Shown: piece after piece, positions 1 through 6,483 of the stretch
Layout: every line of letters starts with the position of its first letter
Position numbering within the stretch: position 1 is the first letter of the stretch
Notes under the pieces: generated by a model
Told to the model about the DNA's origin: nothing
Database searches by the model: none
The model's input: only the letters and a program-made list of their open reading frames with translations
Assembly: GCA_934716785.1 (NCBI GenBank)
Contig: CAKUYM010000149.1
Span: 1-10,031, forward strand
Reading direction: 5' to 3'
DNA: 10,031 nucleotides
Origin: an uncultured Bacteroides sp.
Lineage (GTDB): Bacteria > Bacteroidota > Bacteroidia > Bacteroidales > Bacteroidaceae
Translations under genes and position numbers: made by a program

Positions 1-274
1 GACCGGTGTAGAAGTGGAAGAGGTGGAATGGATTCCGGCTGCGGACGGCGGACGCCCAACGATGAAGACCACCGGAAAGAAAGAGGTGATAGAGGCGGAT
101 ATGGTATTGTTGGCAATGGGCTTCTTGAAACCGGAACAGCCGAAGTTTGCCGAGAATGTATTCCTTGCCGGAGATGCCGCCAGCGGAGCAAGCCTCGTGG
201 TACGCGCCATGGCAAGCGGACGGAAAACGGCAGCGGATATAGACGCTTACTTAAAGAAGGAAGCTTCACGGTAG
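1..274 (+). CDS. gltD: Glutamate synthase small (NADPH) subunit, C-terminal fragment
   Basis: This is the last ~90 codons of a gene that starts left of the window; the frame is open from base 2 to the TAG at 272-274. The end holds the typical FAD/NAD-binding closing segment of GltD: a VLLAMGF strand, then NVFLAGDAASGASLVVRAM, where the GD binds the FAD ribityl/phosphate, followed by SGRKTAADIDAYL. In the family this subunit takes electrons from NADPH through FAD and iron-sulfur centres to the large subunit GltB, which makes two glutamates from glutamine and 2-oxoglutarate. GltB would be expected upstream. Related oxidoreductase subunits (dihydropyrimidine dehydrogenase or sulfide dehydrogenase type) share this tail, but the asnB/amtB/glnN neighbourhood favours GltD. 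No terminator with a T-run follows, so read-through into asnB is possible. Confidence 0.88.
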   Translation, partial: TGVEVEEVEWIPAADGGRPTMKTTGKKEVIEADMVLLAMGFLKPEQPKFAENVFLAGDAASGASLVVRAMASGRKTAADIDAYLKKEASR

Positions 275-309
275 GGAATAATAAGAAATCCGACTGCTAT
301 TTGCGGTTC

Positions 310-327
310 GTTCCACAGTTGTGGAAC
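310..327. repeat. Perfect inverted repeat at the head of the 22-bp array
   Basis: Arms GTTCCACA (310-317) and TGTGGAAC (320-327) are exact reverse complements around a 2-bp GT centre. The right arm is the core of the first 22-bp tandem family; the left arm occurs only here. No T-run follows, so it does not look like an intrinsic terminator for gltD. It could be an operator or the seed from which the array grew. Confidence 0.6.
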
Positions 328-472
328 TAAAGGAAGACAGTTGTGGAACTAAAGGGAAACAGTGGTGGAACGAATTAGCCGTAGCGAATAAACTTATTAA
401 TCGTAGCGAATAGACTTATTAATCGTAGCAAACGAACTTATTAATCATAGCGAAAAAACAATCAACTTATTA
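315..472. repeat. 22-bp tandem array of two sequence families upstream of asnB
   Basis: Reading in 22-bp steps gives units at 315-336, 337-358, 359-380, 381-402, 403-424 and 425-446, then a diverged seventh copy at about 447-472 carrying ~7 extra bases. Units 1-2 contain ACAGTTGTGGAACTAAAGG. Units 4-6 contain GTAGC, then AACTTATTAATC. Unit 3 begins like the first family (ACAGTGGTGGAAC) and ends resembling the second (ATTAGCC), so it is transitional, and the 22-bp phase is kept throughout. The array fills most of the gtlD-asnB gap and ends about 25 bp before the asnB start. I see no TAnnTTTG box in this gap. Function is unknown; helical phasing of protein sites or simple slippage are both possible. 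Confidence 0.75.
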
Positions 473-497
473 CAATAACCTCCAAAAACTTAAAGTT

Positions 498-2165
498 ATG
501 TGTGGAATAGCTGGTATACTCAACATAAAAGTCCAAACTAAGGAACTTAGGAACAAGGCACTGAGAATGGCTCAAAAGATTCGTCATCGCGGACCGGACT
601 GGAGCGGGATCTATGTAGGCGGAAGTGCCATCTTGGCGCATGAGCGTCTTTCTATCGTCGACCCGCAAAGTGGCGGACAGCCCTTGTATTCGCCCGACCG
701 GAAGCAGGTGCTCGCCGTAAACGGTGAGATTTACAATCATCGCGATATCCGTGCGAAATATGCAGGGAAGTATGAGTTTCAGACGGGAAGCGACTGTGAG
801 GTAATTCTTGCTCTTTACAAAGACAAAGGCATTCATTTTCTGGAAGATATCAGCGGTATCTTTGCTTTCGTCCTTTACGACGAGGAAAAAGACGAGTTCC
901 TGATTGCCCGTGACCCTATCGGCGTCATACCTTTATATATAGGTAAGGACAAGGATGGGAAAATATACTTCGGCAGCGAGCTGAAAGCGCTTGAAGGATT
1001 TTGCGACGAATATGAAGTGTTCCTACCCGGACATTACTTTTACAGCAAGGAGGGGAAAATGAAACGTTGGTACACGCGCGACTGGATGGAGTATGATGCC
1101 GTGAAGGACAGCACTGAGCAACCCGAAAAGGTGAAAACGGCATTGGAGGATGCCGTGCAACGCCAGTTAATGAGCGATGTGCCCTACGGGGTACTGCTTT
1201 CGGGCGGTCTGGACAGCTCCGTTATCTCCGCCATCGCCAAGAAATATGCCGCCAAACGTATTGAGACGGGCGGAGCAAGCGATGCATGGTGGCCGCAGCT
1301 CCACTCTTTTGCCGTCGGGCTGAAAGGTGCGCCCGACCTGATAAAGGCGCGTGAGGTGGCGGAATATATCGGCACGATACATCATGAAATAAACTACACC
1401 GTGCAGGAGGGTCTGGATGCGCTACGTGATGTGATTTATTTCATCGAGACGTATGATGTGACTACCGTGCGCGCCTCTACTCCCATGTATCTGTTGGCAC
1501 GTGTCATCAAGTCCATGGGCATCAAGATGGTATTGAGCGGCGAAGGTGCCGATGAGGTTTTCGGCGGTTATCTCTATTTCCACAAAGCCCCTACCCCGCA
1601 GGCATTTCATGAAGAGACGGTGCGCAAACTTTCCAAGTTGTATCTGTACGACTGCCTCCGCGCCAACAAGAGCCTGTCTGCCTGGGGCGTGGAAGGACGC
1701 GTTCCCTTCCTCGACAAGGAGTTTCTCGACGTGGCGATGAGACTGAATCCGAAAGACAAGATGTGCCCCGGCAAGAGCATCGAGAAGAGAGTAGTCAGGG
1801 AAGCCTTTGCCGACATGCTGCCGGAAAGCGTGGCATGGCGACAGAAGGAACAATTCAGTGACGGCGTGGGATACTCATGGATAGACACATTGAAAGAGAT
1901 TACAGCCGCCGCCGTCAGTGATGAGCAGATGGCGCATGCAGCCGAACGCTTCCCTATCAATACTCCGCAGAACAAGGAGGAATATTACTACCGCAACATC
2001 TTTGAAGAGCACTTCCCCAGTGAGAGTGCGGCACGCAGCGTGCCCAGCGTGCCCAGTGTGGCTTGCTCCACGGCAGAGGCATTGGCATGGGACGCTTCAT
2101 TCAAGAACCTGAACGATCCGAGCGGACGGGCTGTGAAAGGAATACACGAGGAGGCCTATGAGTAA
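498..2165 (+). CDS. asnB: Asparagine synthetase B (glutamine-hydrolysing)
   Basis: The 555-residue cytoplasmic enzyme converts aspartate, glutamine and ATP to asparagine, glutamate, AMP and PPi. It begins MCGIAGI; removal of Met exposes Cys2, the class II amidotransferase nucleophile, which fixes the start. The glutaminase domain (about 1-200) shows R50 in HERLSIVD and NGEIYNH at 75-81. The synthetase domain has the ATP pyrophosphatase P-loop SGGLDSS at 235-241 and SGEGADE at 347-353. The length and the end (PSVACSTAEALAWD, then DPSGRAV) match the E. coli AsnB type (554 aa). Where E. coli has VPGGPSVAC, this protein has VPSVPSVAC, encoded by a 9-bp tandem triplication at 2037-2063 (AGCGTGCCC twice, then a diverged copy). 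The gene sits 223 bp after gltD, linking glutamine and asparagine metabolism. No canonical promoter box is visible upstream. Confidence 0.96.
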   Translation: MCGIAGILNIKVQTKELRNKALRMAQKIRHRGPDWSGIYVGGSAILAHERLSIVDPQSGGQPLYSPDRKQVLAVNGEIYNHRDIRAKYAGKYEFQTGSDCEVILALYKDKGIHFLEDISGIFAFVLYDEEKDEFLIARDPIGVIPLYIGKDKDGKIYFGSELKALEGFCDEYEVFLPGHYFYSKEGKMKRWYTRDWMEYDAVKDSTEQPEKVKTALEDAVQRQLMSDVPYGVLLSGGLDSSVISAIAKKYAAKRIETGGASDAWWPQLHSFAVGLKGAPDLIKAREVAEYIGTIHHEINYTVQEGLDALRDVIYFIETYDVTTVRASTPMYLLARVIKSMGIKMVLSGEGADEVFGGYLYFHKAPTPQAFHEETVRKLSKLYLYDCLRANKSLSAWGVEGRVPFLDKEFLDVAMRLNPKDKMCPGKSIEKRVVREAFADMLPESVAWRQKEQFSDGVGYSWIDTLKEITAAAVSDEQMAHAAERFPINTPQNKEEYYYRNIFEEHFPSESAARSVPSVPSVACSTAEALAWDASFKNLNDPSGRAVKGIHEEAYE

Positions 2166-2215
2166 CCCGTTCTGTTACTTTTTCGTAACACTCCCATTCT
2201 AAAAATCCAAGGATT

Positions 2216-2260
2216 AACGCAGATTAGCACATTATTGGCTGATTTGCGTTTTCTTTTTTT
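2216..2260 (+). terminator. Intrinsic terminator after asnB
   Basis: Left arm 2216-2228 (AACGCAGATTAGC) pairs with right arm 2238-2250 (GCTGATTTGCGTT): 13 pairs including two G-U, with a 9-nt loop. A T-rich tract TTTTCTTTTTTT runs directly out of the right arm to 2260. It lies 51 nt past the asnB stop and separates asnB from the next gene. Confidence 0.85.
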
Positions 2261-2261
2261 A

Positions 2262-2269
2262 TAAATTTG
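2262..2269 (+). promoter_or_regulatory. Candidate -7 promoter box for the phosphodiesterase gene
   Basis: TAAATTTG matches the Bacteroidetes sigma-ABfr -7 consensus TAnnTTTG exactly. It lies 39 bp before the ATG at 2309, implying a leader of about 30-35 nt. No good -33 TTTG element is seen at the usual ~20-bp spacing; the region where it would fall is the right arm of the asnB terminator hairpin. Confidence 0.6.
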
Positions 2270-2308
2270 AAGCCAAACTGAATTTATAACCTTTAAAAGA
2301 TCGAACAA

Positions 2309-3067
2309 ATGAACTTAAAGAAAATGATGATGGCTTCCGCCCTTTTAATAGCTGCCTGCTGCATGCAGGCGCAGACAAAAGTTATCGCCCACCGCGGTTT
2401 CTGGAAAACGCCCGGATCATCACAAAACAGTATTGCATCGCTTCAAAAAGCCGATTCTATCGGATGCTATGGTTCTGAATTTGACGTGTGGCTCACGAAA
2501 GACAACAAACTGGTTGTCAATCACGACCCCGCTTACAAAATGAGGCCGATGGAGTACTCCAAGGGAGACGCGCTGACCGGACTGAAACTGTCGAACGGAG
2601 AGAACCTGCCCAGTCTGAAGAGCTATCTGGAAGCCGGGAAAAAATGCAATACCCGATTGATACTTGAGTTGAAAGCGCACAGCGCACCGAAACGCGAGAC
2701 GAAGGCCGTCAAGGAGATTTTGGCCATGGTGAAAGAGATGGGGCTGGAGAGCAGAATGGAATATATCACATTCTCGCTGCATGCCCTGAAGGAATTCATA
2801 CAGTTGGCACCTGCCGGAACTCCTATATTCTACCTCAATGGCGAATTGTCTCCCAAAGAGCTGAAAGAGCTCGGTGCTGCCGGTCTCGACTATCACATGG
2901 GGGTGATTAAAAAGCATCCCGAATGGGTTGAGGAAGCCCATGCCCTCGGACTGAAGGTCAATGTATGGACTGTGGACAAGGCGGAGGATATGAAATGGCT
3001 CATTGAGCATAAAGTGGATTTCATCACCACCAACGAACCTGTCGTTCTGCAAAAGGAACTTGAATGA
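2309..3067 (+). CDS. Exported glycerophosphodiester phosphodiesterase
   Basis: This 252-residue protein has a short export signal (KK at 4-5, then a hydrophobic run ending near residue 22), so it probably acts in the periplasm. LIAAC at 13-17 could be a lipobox with acylated Cys17; cleavage near QAQ by signal peptidase I is the alternative. The rest is a GDPD TIM barrel: HRG at 28-30 (catalytic His28), metal ligands E57 and D59 in EFDV, H72-D73 (second catalytic His), E120 in LILELK, and the closing segment VNVWTVDKAEDM followed by DFITTNEP. The family cleaves glycerophosphodiesters to glycerol-3-phosphate and an alcohol such as ethanolamine. Size is close to E. coli UgpQ, but UgpQ is cytoplasmic, so I give no symbol. 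It is a single-gene unit with its own -7 box and terminators on both sides. Substrate is not evident from sequence. Confidence 0.9.
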   Translation: MNLKKMMMASALLIAACCMQAQTKVIAHRGFWKTPGSSQNSIASLQKADSIGCYGSEFDVWLTKDNKLVVNHDPAYKMRPMEYSKGDALTGLKLSNGENLPSLKSYLEAGKKCNTRLILELKAHSAPKRETKAVKEILAMVKEMGLESRMEYITFSLHALKEFIQLAPAGTPIFYLNGELSPKELKELGAAGLDYHMGVIKKHPEWVEEAHALGLKVNVWTVDKAEDMKWLIEHKVDFITTNEPVVLQKELE

Positions 3068-3116
3068 CAATAAATCGATGTAAAAAATCAACGTAGATTT
3101 AAAATCGGCATAGATT

Positions 3117-3164
3117 AAAAAAGGGAACCATCCGGGCTTGAAGCTACGGATGGTTTTCTTTTTT
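3117..3164. terminator. Strong intrinsic terminator, possibly bidirectional
   Basis: AACCATCCG (3126-3134) pairs perfectly with CGGATGGTT (3147-3155) around a 12-nt loop, and TTTTCTTTTTT follows (3154-3164). The preceding A-run and GGG (3117-3125) can continue pairing with the T-tract, so the hairpin also reads as stem plus T-run on the minus strand. It closes the phosphodiesterase gene; no minus-strand gene in the window obviously needs it. Confidence 0.9.
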
Positions 3165-3378
3165 AAGTGCCTGCAATTCCAGATTATCAGGGCTGAATAT
3201 TCTTCATATATAATGAAATAATATGCAGAAAAAACAAACCGTATTACAATTTATCAATATGCGGATATTTACAATTTAAAATTGTAAGAAAATATAGTAA
3301 TATACGGACTGATTGTAAGTTGTATAAAAAATAATAGATATCGGGTACTTATTTATACAAAAATAAAGCAAAAAGTCA
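3165..3378. other. Non-coding regulatory gap upstream of dapF
   Basis: This very AT-rich stretch has no credible reading frame on either strand. It holds small symmetric elements (GAATATTC at 3195-3202; TTCAT/ATGAA at 3203-3217) and the larger operator-like cluster listed separately at 3244-3318. The dapF -7 box follows at 3379. Confidence 0.6.
3244..3318. promoter_or_regulatory. Operator-like palindrome with four TTACAAT half-sites
   Basis: A perfect 19-bp palindrome at 3269-3287 has arms TTACAATTT and AAATTGTAA around one central A. Further half-sites flank it: TTACAAT at 3244-3250 in the same direction as the left arm, and ATTGTAA at 3312-3318 in the direction of the right arm. The four copies thus lie head-in around the centre, 60-135 bp upstream of the dapF -7 box, a distance that would suit an activator. 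Chance in AT-rich DNA is possible, but the exact long symmetry argues for a dimeric regulator site. No regulator can be named. Confidence 0.5.
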
Positions 3379-3386
3379 TATCTTTG
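3379..3386 (+). promoter_or_regulatory. -7 promoter box of the dapF-dapL operon
   Basis: TATCTTTG is an exact match to the Bacteroidetes TAnnTTTG box, 48 bp before the dapF ATG. The -33 region is only TTTA-like (3352-3355), so the upstream operator-like cluster may matter for activity. Transcription would start near 3393, giving a leader of about 40 nt. Confidence 0.7.
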
Positions 3387-3434
3387 CACTGTAATTAAAC
3401 AAAAGGATACAACAACCAATAAATACAAGTCAAA

Positions 3435-4256
3435 ATGACAAGCAAGATTAAGTTCACCAAAATGCACGGAGCCGGTAATGACTACATCTATGTAGACACG
3501 ACCAAATATCCGATAGCAAACCCGGAAAAGAAAGCGATTGAATGGAGTAAATTCCACACAGGAATTGGAAGCGATGGACTTATCTTGATCGGTGTTTCCG
3601 ATAAAGCGGATTTCAGTATGCGTATTTTCAATGCCGACGGCTCGGAAGCCATGATGTGCGGAAACGGTAGCCGCTGTGTGGGCAAATATGTATATGAATA
3701 TGGCTTGACAGATAAAACGGAGATTACACTGGATACGCTATCGGGCATCAAAATACTGAAACTGCATGTTGATGGGAAAACGGTGACCGAAGTTACGGTG
3801 GATATGGGCAGTCCGCTGGAAACGGGCAAGATCTGCCTCGGAGATGAGTATCCTTTCCAGTCCACCAAAGTATCAATGGGAAATCCCCACTTAGTCACTT
3901 TTGTTGAAGATATTACTCAAATAAATCTGCCGGAGATCGGTCCTAAATTAGAGAATCATCCTCTTTTTCCGGACAGGACAAACGTGGAGTTCGCACAGGT
4001 TATCGACAAAGATACGATACGGATGAGGGTGTGGGAAAGAGGCTCGGGAATAACCCAGGCATGCGGAACCGGAGCCTGCGCCACAGCCGTGGCGGCTTTC
4101 CTTAACGGACTGGCAGGCAGAAGGAGTAAGATTATAATGGACGGAGGTGCTGTGACTATCGAATGGGAGGAGTGTTCCGGACATATATTGATGACAGGGC
4201 CAGCCACCAAGGTCTTCGACGGAGAGATTGAAGATATGGTGAGTGCAGAGCAATAA
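3435..4256 (+). CDS. dapF: Diaminopimelate epimerase
   Basis: This 273-residue cytoplasmic, cofactor-free enzyme interconverts LL- and meso-diaminopimelate, the last step before peptidoglycan crosslinking and lysine. Both catalytic thiols are present: Cys75 in MMCGNGSRC and Cys210 in ACGTGACAT, each in its classic loop. The N-terminal signature [12 protein letters not shown] (10-21), [10 protein letters not shown] (41-50) and GNPHLVTF complete the two-domain pseudo-symmetric fold. Length agrees with the family (about 270-280 aa). The ATG follows an A-rich leader. dapL starts 49 nt downstream, so the two consecutive pathway genes are almost certainly cotranscribed. Confidence 0.97.
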   Translation: MTSKIKFTKMHGAGNDYIYVDTTKYPIANPEKKAIEWSKFHTGIGSDGLILIGVSDKADFSMRIFNADGSEAMMCGNGSRCVGKYVYEYGLTDKTEITLDTLSGIKILKLHVDGKTVTEVTVDMGSPLETGKICLGDEYPFQSTKVSMGNPHLVTFVEDITQINLPEIGPKLENHPLFPDRTNVEFAQVIDKDTIRMRVWERGSGITQACGTGACATAVAAFLNGLAGRRSKIIMDGGAVTIEWEECSGHILMTGPATKVFDGEIEDMVSAEQ

Positions 4257-4305
4257 AAATAATAAAAGGACAACAAATACGATAAGAACTTAAAACAATA
4301 ACAAA

Positions 4306-5538
4306 ATGGCATTAGTTAACGAACATTTCTTGAAACTTCCGGGAAGTTATTTATTCTCGGACATAGCGAAAAAAGTCAATACGTTCAAGATAACGCATCC
4401 CAAGCAGGATATCATCCGGTTGGGCATCGGTGATGTCACGCAACCGCTCCCGAAAGCCTGCATCGAAGCCATGCACAAAGCGGTGGAAGAGATGGCAAGC
4501 AAGGATACATTTCATGGATACGGGCCCGAACAGGGATACGATTTTTTGATCGAAGCGATTATCAAGAATGATTTTGCTCCTCGCGGCATTCATTTCTCCA
4601 CTTCGGAGATATTCATCAATGACGGAGCGAAAAGTGACACGGGAAATATTGGTGATATTCTCCGCCATGACAACAGCGTGGGGGTTACAGACCCTATCTA
4701 TCCGGTATATATCGACAGCAACGTGATGTGCGGACGTGCCGGTGTGCTGGAGGAGGCTACAGGAAAATGGAGTAATGTGACATACATGCCCTGTACAAGC
4801 GAGAACAACTTCATCCCCAAGATTCCGGACAAACGGATAGATATTGTCTATCTCTGCTATCCGAACAACCCGACCGGCACTACACTGACCAAATCGGAAC
4901 TGAAGAAGTGGGTGGATTATGCTTTGGCAAACGACACGCTGATTCTGTTTGATGCGGCATACGAGGCATATATTCAGGATGCGGATGTCCCCCACTCCAT
5001 CTACGAGATAAAAGGAGCGAAAAAGTGCGCCATCGAATTCCGCAGTTTCTCAAAGACCGCCGGATTCACCGGGGTGCGTTGCGGATACACCGTGGTGCCG
5101 AAAGAGCTTACGGCAGCCACATTGGAAGGTGACCGCATTCCGCTCAACAAATTATGGAACCGCCGCCAATGCACGAAGTTCAACGGCACTTCCTACATCA
5201 CCCAACGGGCTGCGGAAGCTGTCTACAGTGCGGAAGGCAAGGCGCAGATTAAAGAGACGATTAATTACTATATGACCAACGCAAAAATCATGAAGGAAAG
5301 TCTGGAAGCTACCGGATTGAAGGTTTACGGCGGAGTGAATGCTCCTTATTTATGGGTAAAGACTCCGAATGGTCTGTCCTCTTGGCGATTCTTTGAACAG
5401 ATGTTGTATGAAGCCAATGTTGTAGGCACTCCCGGCGTAGGTTTCGGGCCGAGTGGTGAAGGGTATATCCGGCTGACTGCATTCGGCGAACGCAACGACT
5501 GCATTGAGGCTATGAGAAGGATAAAGAACTGGCTTTAG
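4306..5538 (+). CDS. dapL: LL-diaminopimelate aminotransferase
   Basis: This 410-residue, fold-type I PLP enzyme makes LL-diaminopimelate directly from tetrahydrodipicolinate with glutamate as amino donor, bypassing the DapD/DapC/DapE acylation route. Visible motifs: the N-terminal LPGSYLFSDIAKK, RLGIGDVTQPLP, FHGYGPEQGYD, the PLP-contacting YPNNPTG at 185-191, and the Schiff-base lysine K250 in SFSKTAGFTGVR. These are hallmarks of plant/Chlamydia/Bacteroidetes DapL rather than a generic aspartate aminotransferase, and the length is typical. The product is the substrate of DapF, encoded 49 nt upstream. Use of glutamate ties it to the nitrogen genes around it. A long hairpin begins 5 nt after the stop codon. 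Confidence 0.97.
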   Translation: MALVNEHFLKLPGSYLFSDIAKKVNTFKITHPKQDIIRLGIGDVTQPLPKACIEAMHKAVEEMASKDTFHGYGPEQGYDFLIEAIIKNDFAPRGIHFSTSEIFINDGAKSDTGNIGDILRHDNSVGVTDPIYPVYIDSNVMCGRAGVLEEATGKWSNVTYMPCTSENNFIPKIPDKRIDIVYLCYPNNPTGTTLTKSELKKWVDYALANDTLILFDAAYEAYIQDADVPHSIYEIKGAKKCAIEFRSFSKTAGFTGVRCGYTVVPKELTAATLEGDRIPLNKLWNRRQCTKFNGTSYITQRAAEAVYSAEGKAQIKETINYYMTNAKIMKESLEATGLKVYGGVNAPYLWVKTPNGLSSWRFFEQMLYEANVVGTPGVGFGPSGEGYIRLTAFGERNDCIEAMRRIKNWL

Positions 5539-5543
5539 CAAAA

Positions 5544-5596
5544 AATTGCCTTTAGATTCGGAACAGCTTCCCCCGGCTCATTCAGAATCGGCAATT
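5544..5596. other. Long imperfect hairpin just after dapL
   Basis: AATTGCC (5544-5550) pairs with GGCAATT (5590-5596); inside, GATTC (5555-5559) pairs with GAATC (5585-5589) and GAA with TTC, with a small AGC/GCT top stem. The left strand has a 4-nt bulge at 5551-5554. No T-run follows on the + strand, but the A-run at 5539-5545 makes it stem plus T6 on the minus strand. It could be a reverse-strand terminator, an mRNA 3'-end or processing structure for dapFL, or part of the next gene's leader. Confidence 0.55.
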
Positions 5597-5603
5597 CATA
5601 AAC

Positions 5604-5631
5604 TTGACAGTATTTCGCGCGCGACTATATA
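5604..5631 (+). promoter_or_regulatory. Possible promoter before the porin-like gene
   Basis: TTGACA (5604-5609), a 16-bp spacer and TATATA (5626-5631) resemble a classical sigma-70 promoter, 46 bp before the ATG at 5678. Bacteroidetes normally use TTTG/TAnnTTTG instead, and no TAnnTTTG box is visible in this gap, so the match may be chance. It is the best candidate I see for separate transcription of the porin-glnK-amtB set. Confidence 0.3.
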
Positions 5632-5677
5632 CATGGACCGTACATCCACATTTTTCGAACTTAAAAAAGGTAAAAAG

Positions 5678-6442
5678 ATGATGAAAACGACGATTTACAA
5701 AAAGATGGGGGTAATAACATTTGCATTATTACTGACAGGTATTATGCCATCGGCAATGATGGCACAGGATAAAATAGAGGCTTCCGTCGGAGCCGATTTA
5801 GTAAGCGGATATATCTGGCGCGGCCAGGATTTAGGCGGAGTCAGCATCCAGCCTTCAGCAGAAATCGCTTACAAAGGTTTCGCACTCGGAGCTTGGGGTT
5901 CTGTAGGATTAGAGCCGACAGACACCAAAGAATTTGACCTGACTCTCAGTTATTCAACGGGCGGGTTCAGCGTATCGGTGACGGATTATTGGTTTAACAC
6001 CCAGGTAGCTGCAGGAATAGATGAGGACGGTGAAACGATTTATGCTACCAACAAGTATTTCAAGTATGGCGCCCATTCTACCGCCCATGTATTCGAAGCG
6101 CAGGTCGGGTATGACTTTGGTCCGCTGGCCGTCAACTGGTACACGAATTTTGCAGGAGCCGATGGGGTAAAAGAAAATGGTAAAAGAGCTTATTCTTCCT
6201 ATCTTGAGCTTAGCGCGCCATTCAGATTGGGCGGTCTCGACTGGGCAGTGGATTTAGGGATGATACCTTGGGAAACTACTTTCTACAATGGATATACGAG
6301 TGGGTTCTGCGTATCGGATGTGAGCCTCGGAGCTTCCAAAGAGATTAAAATGACAGAGCACTTTTCCATTCCGGTATTTGCCAAGGTTTCGGTCAATCCA
6401 CGTACGGAAGGTGCTTATTTCACATTCGGACTAAGTTTTTAA
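5678..6442 (+). CDS. Outer-membrane beta-barrel protein, TorF/Gcw_chp-like putative porin
   Basis: From the ATG at 5678 the protein has 254 residues. I prefer this start (or 5681) because it sits directly before a good signal peptide: KK, a hydrophobic core VITFALLL, and cleavage after AMMA (A29/Q30). The in-frame extension upstream has no start other than a TTG, shows no export character, and crosses the hairpin. The mature part (~225 aa) is made of alternating amphipathic strands rich in Gly, Tyr and Trp, e.g. SGYIWRGQDLGG and GFALGAWGSVGL, and ends in FTFGLSF with the terminal Phe typical of Bam-inserted barrels. The WRG plus GAWGS pattern recalls the Gcw_chp/TorF putative porin family, which as I recall also sits beside glnK-amtB in some Proteobacteria. 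A role in ammonium or small-solute passage through the outer membrane is inference from context only. Confidence 0.72.
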   Translation: MMKTTIYKKMGVITFALLLTGIMPSAMMAQDKIEASVGADLVSGYIWRGQDLGGVSIQPSAEIAYKGFALGAWGSVGLEPTDTKEFDLTLSYSTGGFSVSVTDYWFNTQVAAGIDEDGETIYATNKYFKYGAHSTAHVFEAQVGYDFGPLAVNWYTNFAGADGVKENGKRAYSSYLELSAPFRLGGLDWAVDLGMIPWETTFYNGYTSGFCVSDVSLGASKEIKMTEHFSIPVFAKVSVNPRTEGAYFTFGLSF

Positions 6443-6457
6443 AATTCGGACTAAGTT
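6424..6457. repeat. 14-bp direct repeat across the porin-gene stop codon
   Basis: ATTCGGACTAAGTT occurs at 6424-6437 and again at 6444-6457, a 20-bp period, with the stop codon TAA (6440-6442) between them. The first copy encodes the C-terminal FGLS of the barrel; the second is non-coding and out of phase with the gene. It looks like a local tandem duplication. Confidence 0.7.
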
Positions 6458-6483
6458 AAAAAAAAGAGAATTCAAAATATCGA

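Noticed and set aside
381..446. CRISPR array or plasmid-type iterons at the 22-bp repeats
   Set aside because: The units are back to back with no spacers, and there are no cas or rep genes nearby.
1422..1975. Overlapping minus-strand open frames inside asnB
   Set aside because: asnB motifs run through this whole stretch in the + frame, and the reverse products show no domain or export signal.
2173..2190. Small hairpin TGTTAC/GTAACA after asnB as a terminator
   Set aside because: The 6-bp stem has its T-run in the loop and none after it; the stronger terminator at 2216-2260 explains termination.
2420..3091. Minus-strand open frame of 223 codons overlapping the phosphodiesterase
   Set aside because: It mirrors a gene with clear catalytic motifs, has no recognisable domain, and has no promoter or leader of its own.
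5546..5677. Longer N-terminus for the porin-like protein from a TTG at 5546
   Set aside because: It would put 44 residues before the signal peptide and would translate through the hairpin; the ATG at 5678 directly before the signal peptide is much better.
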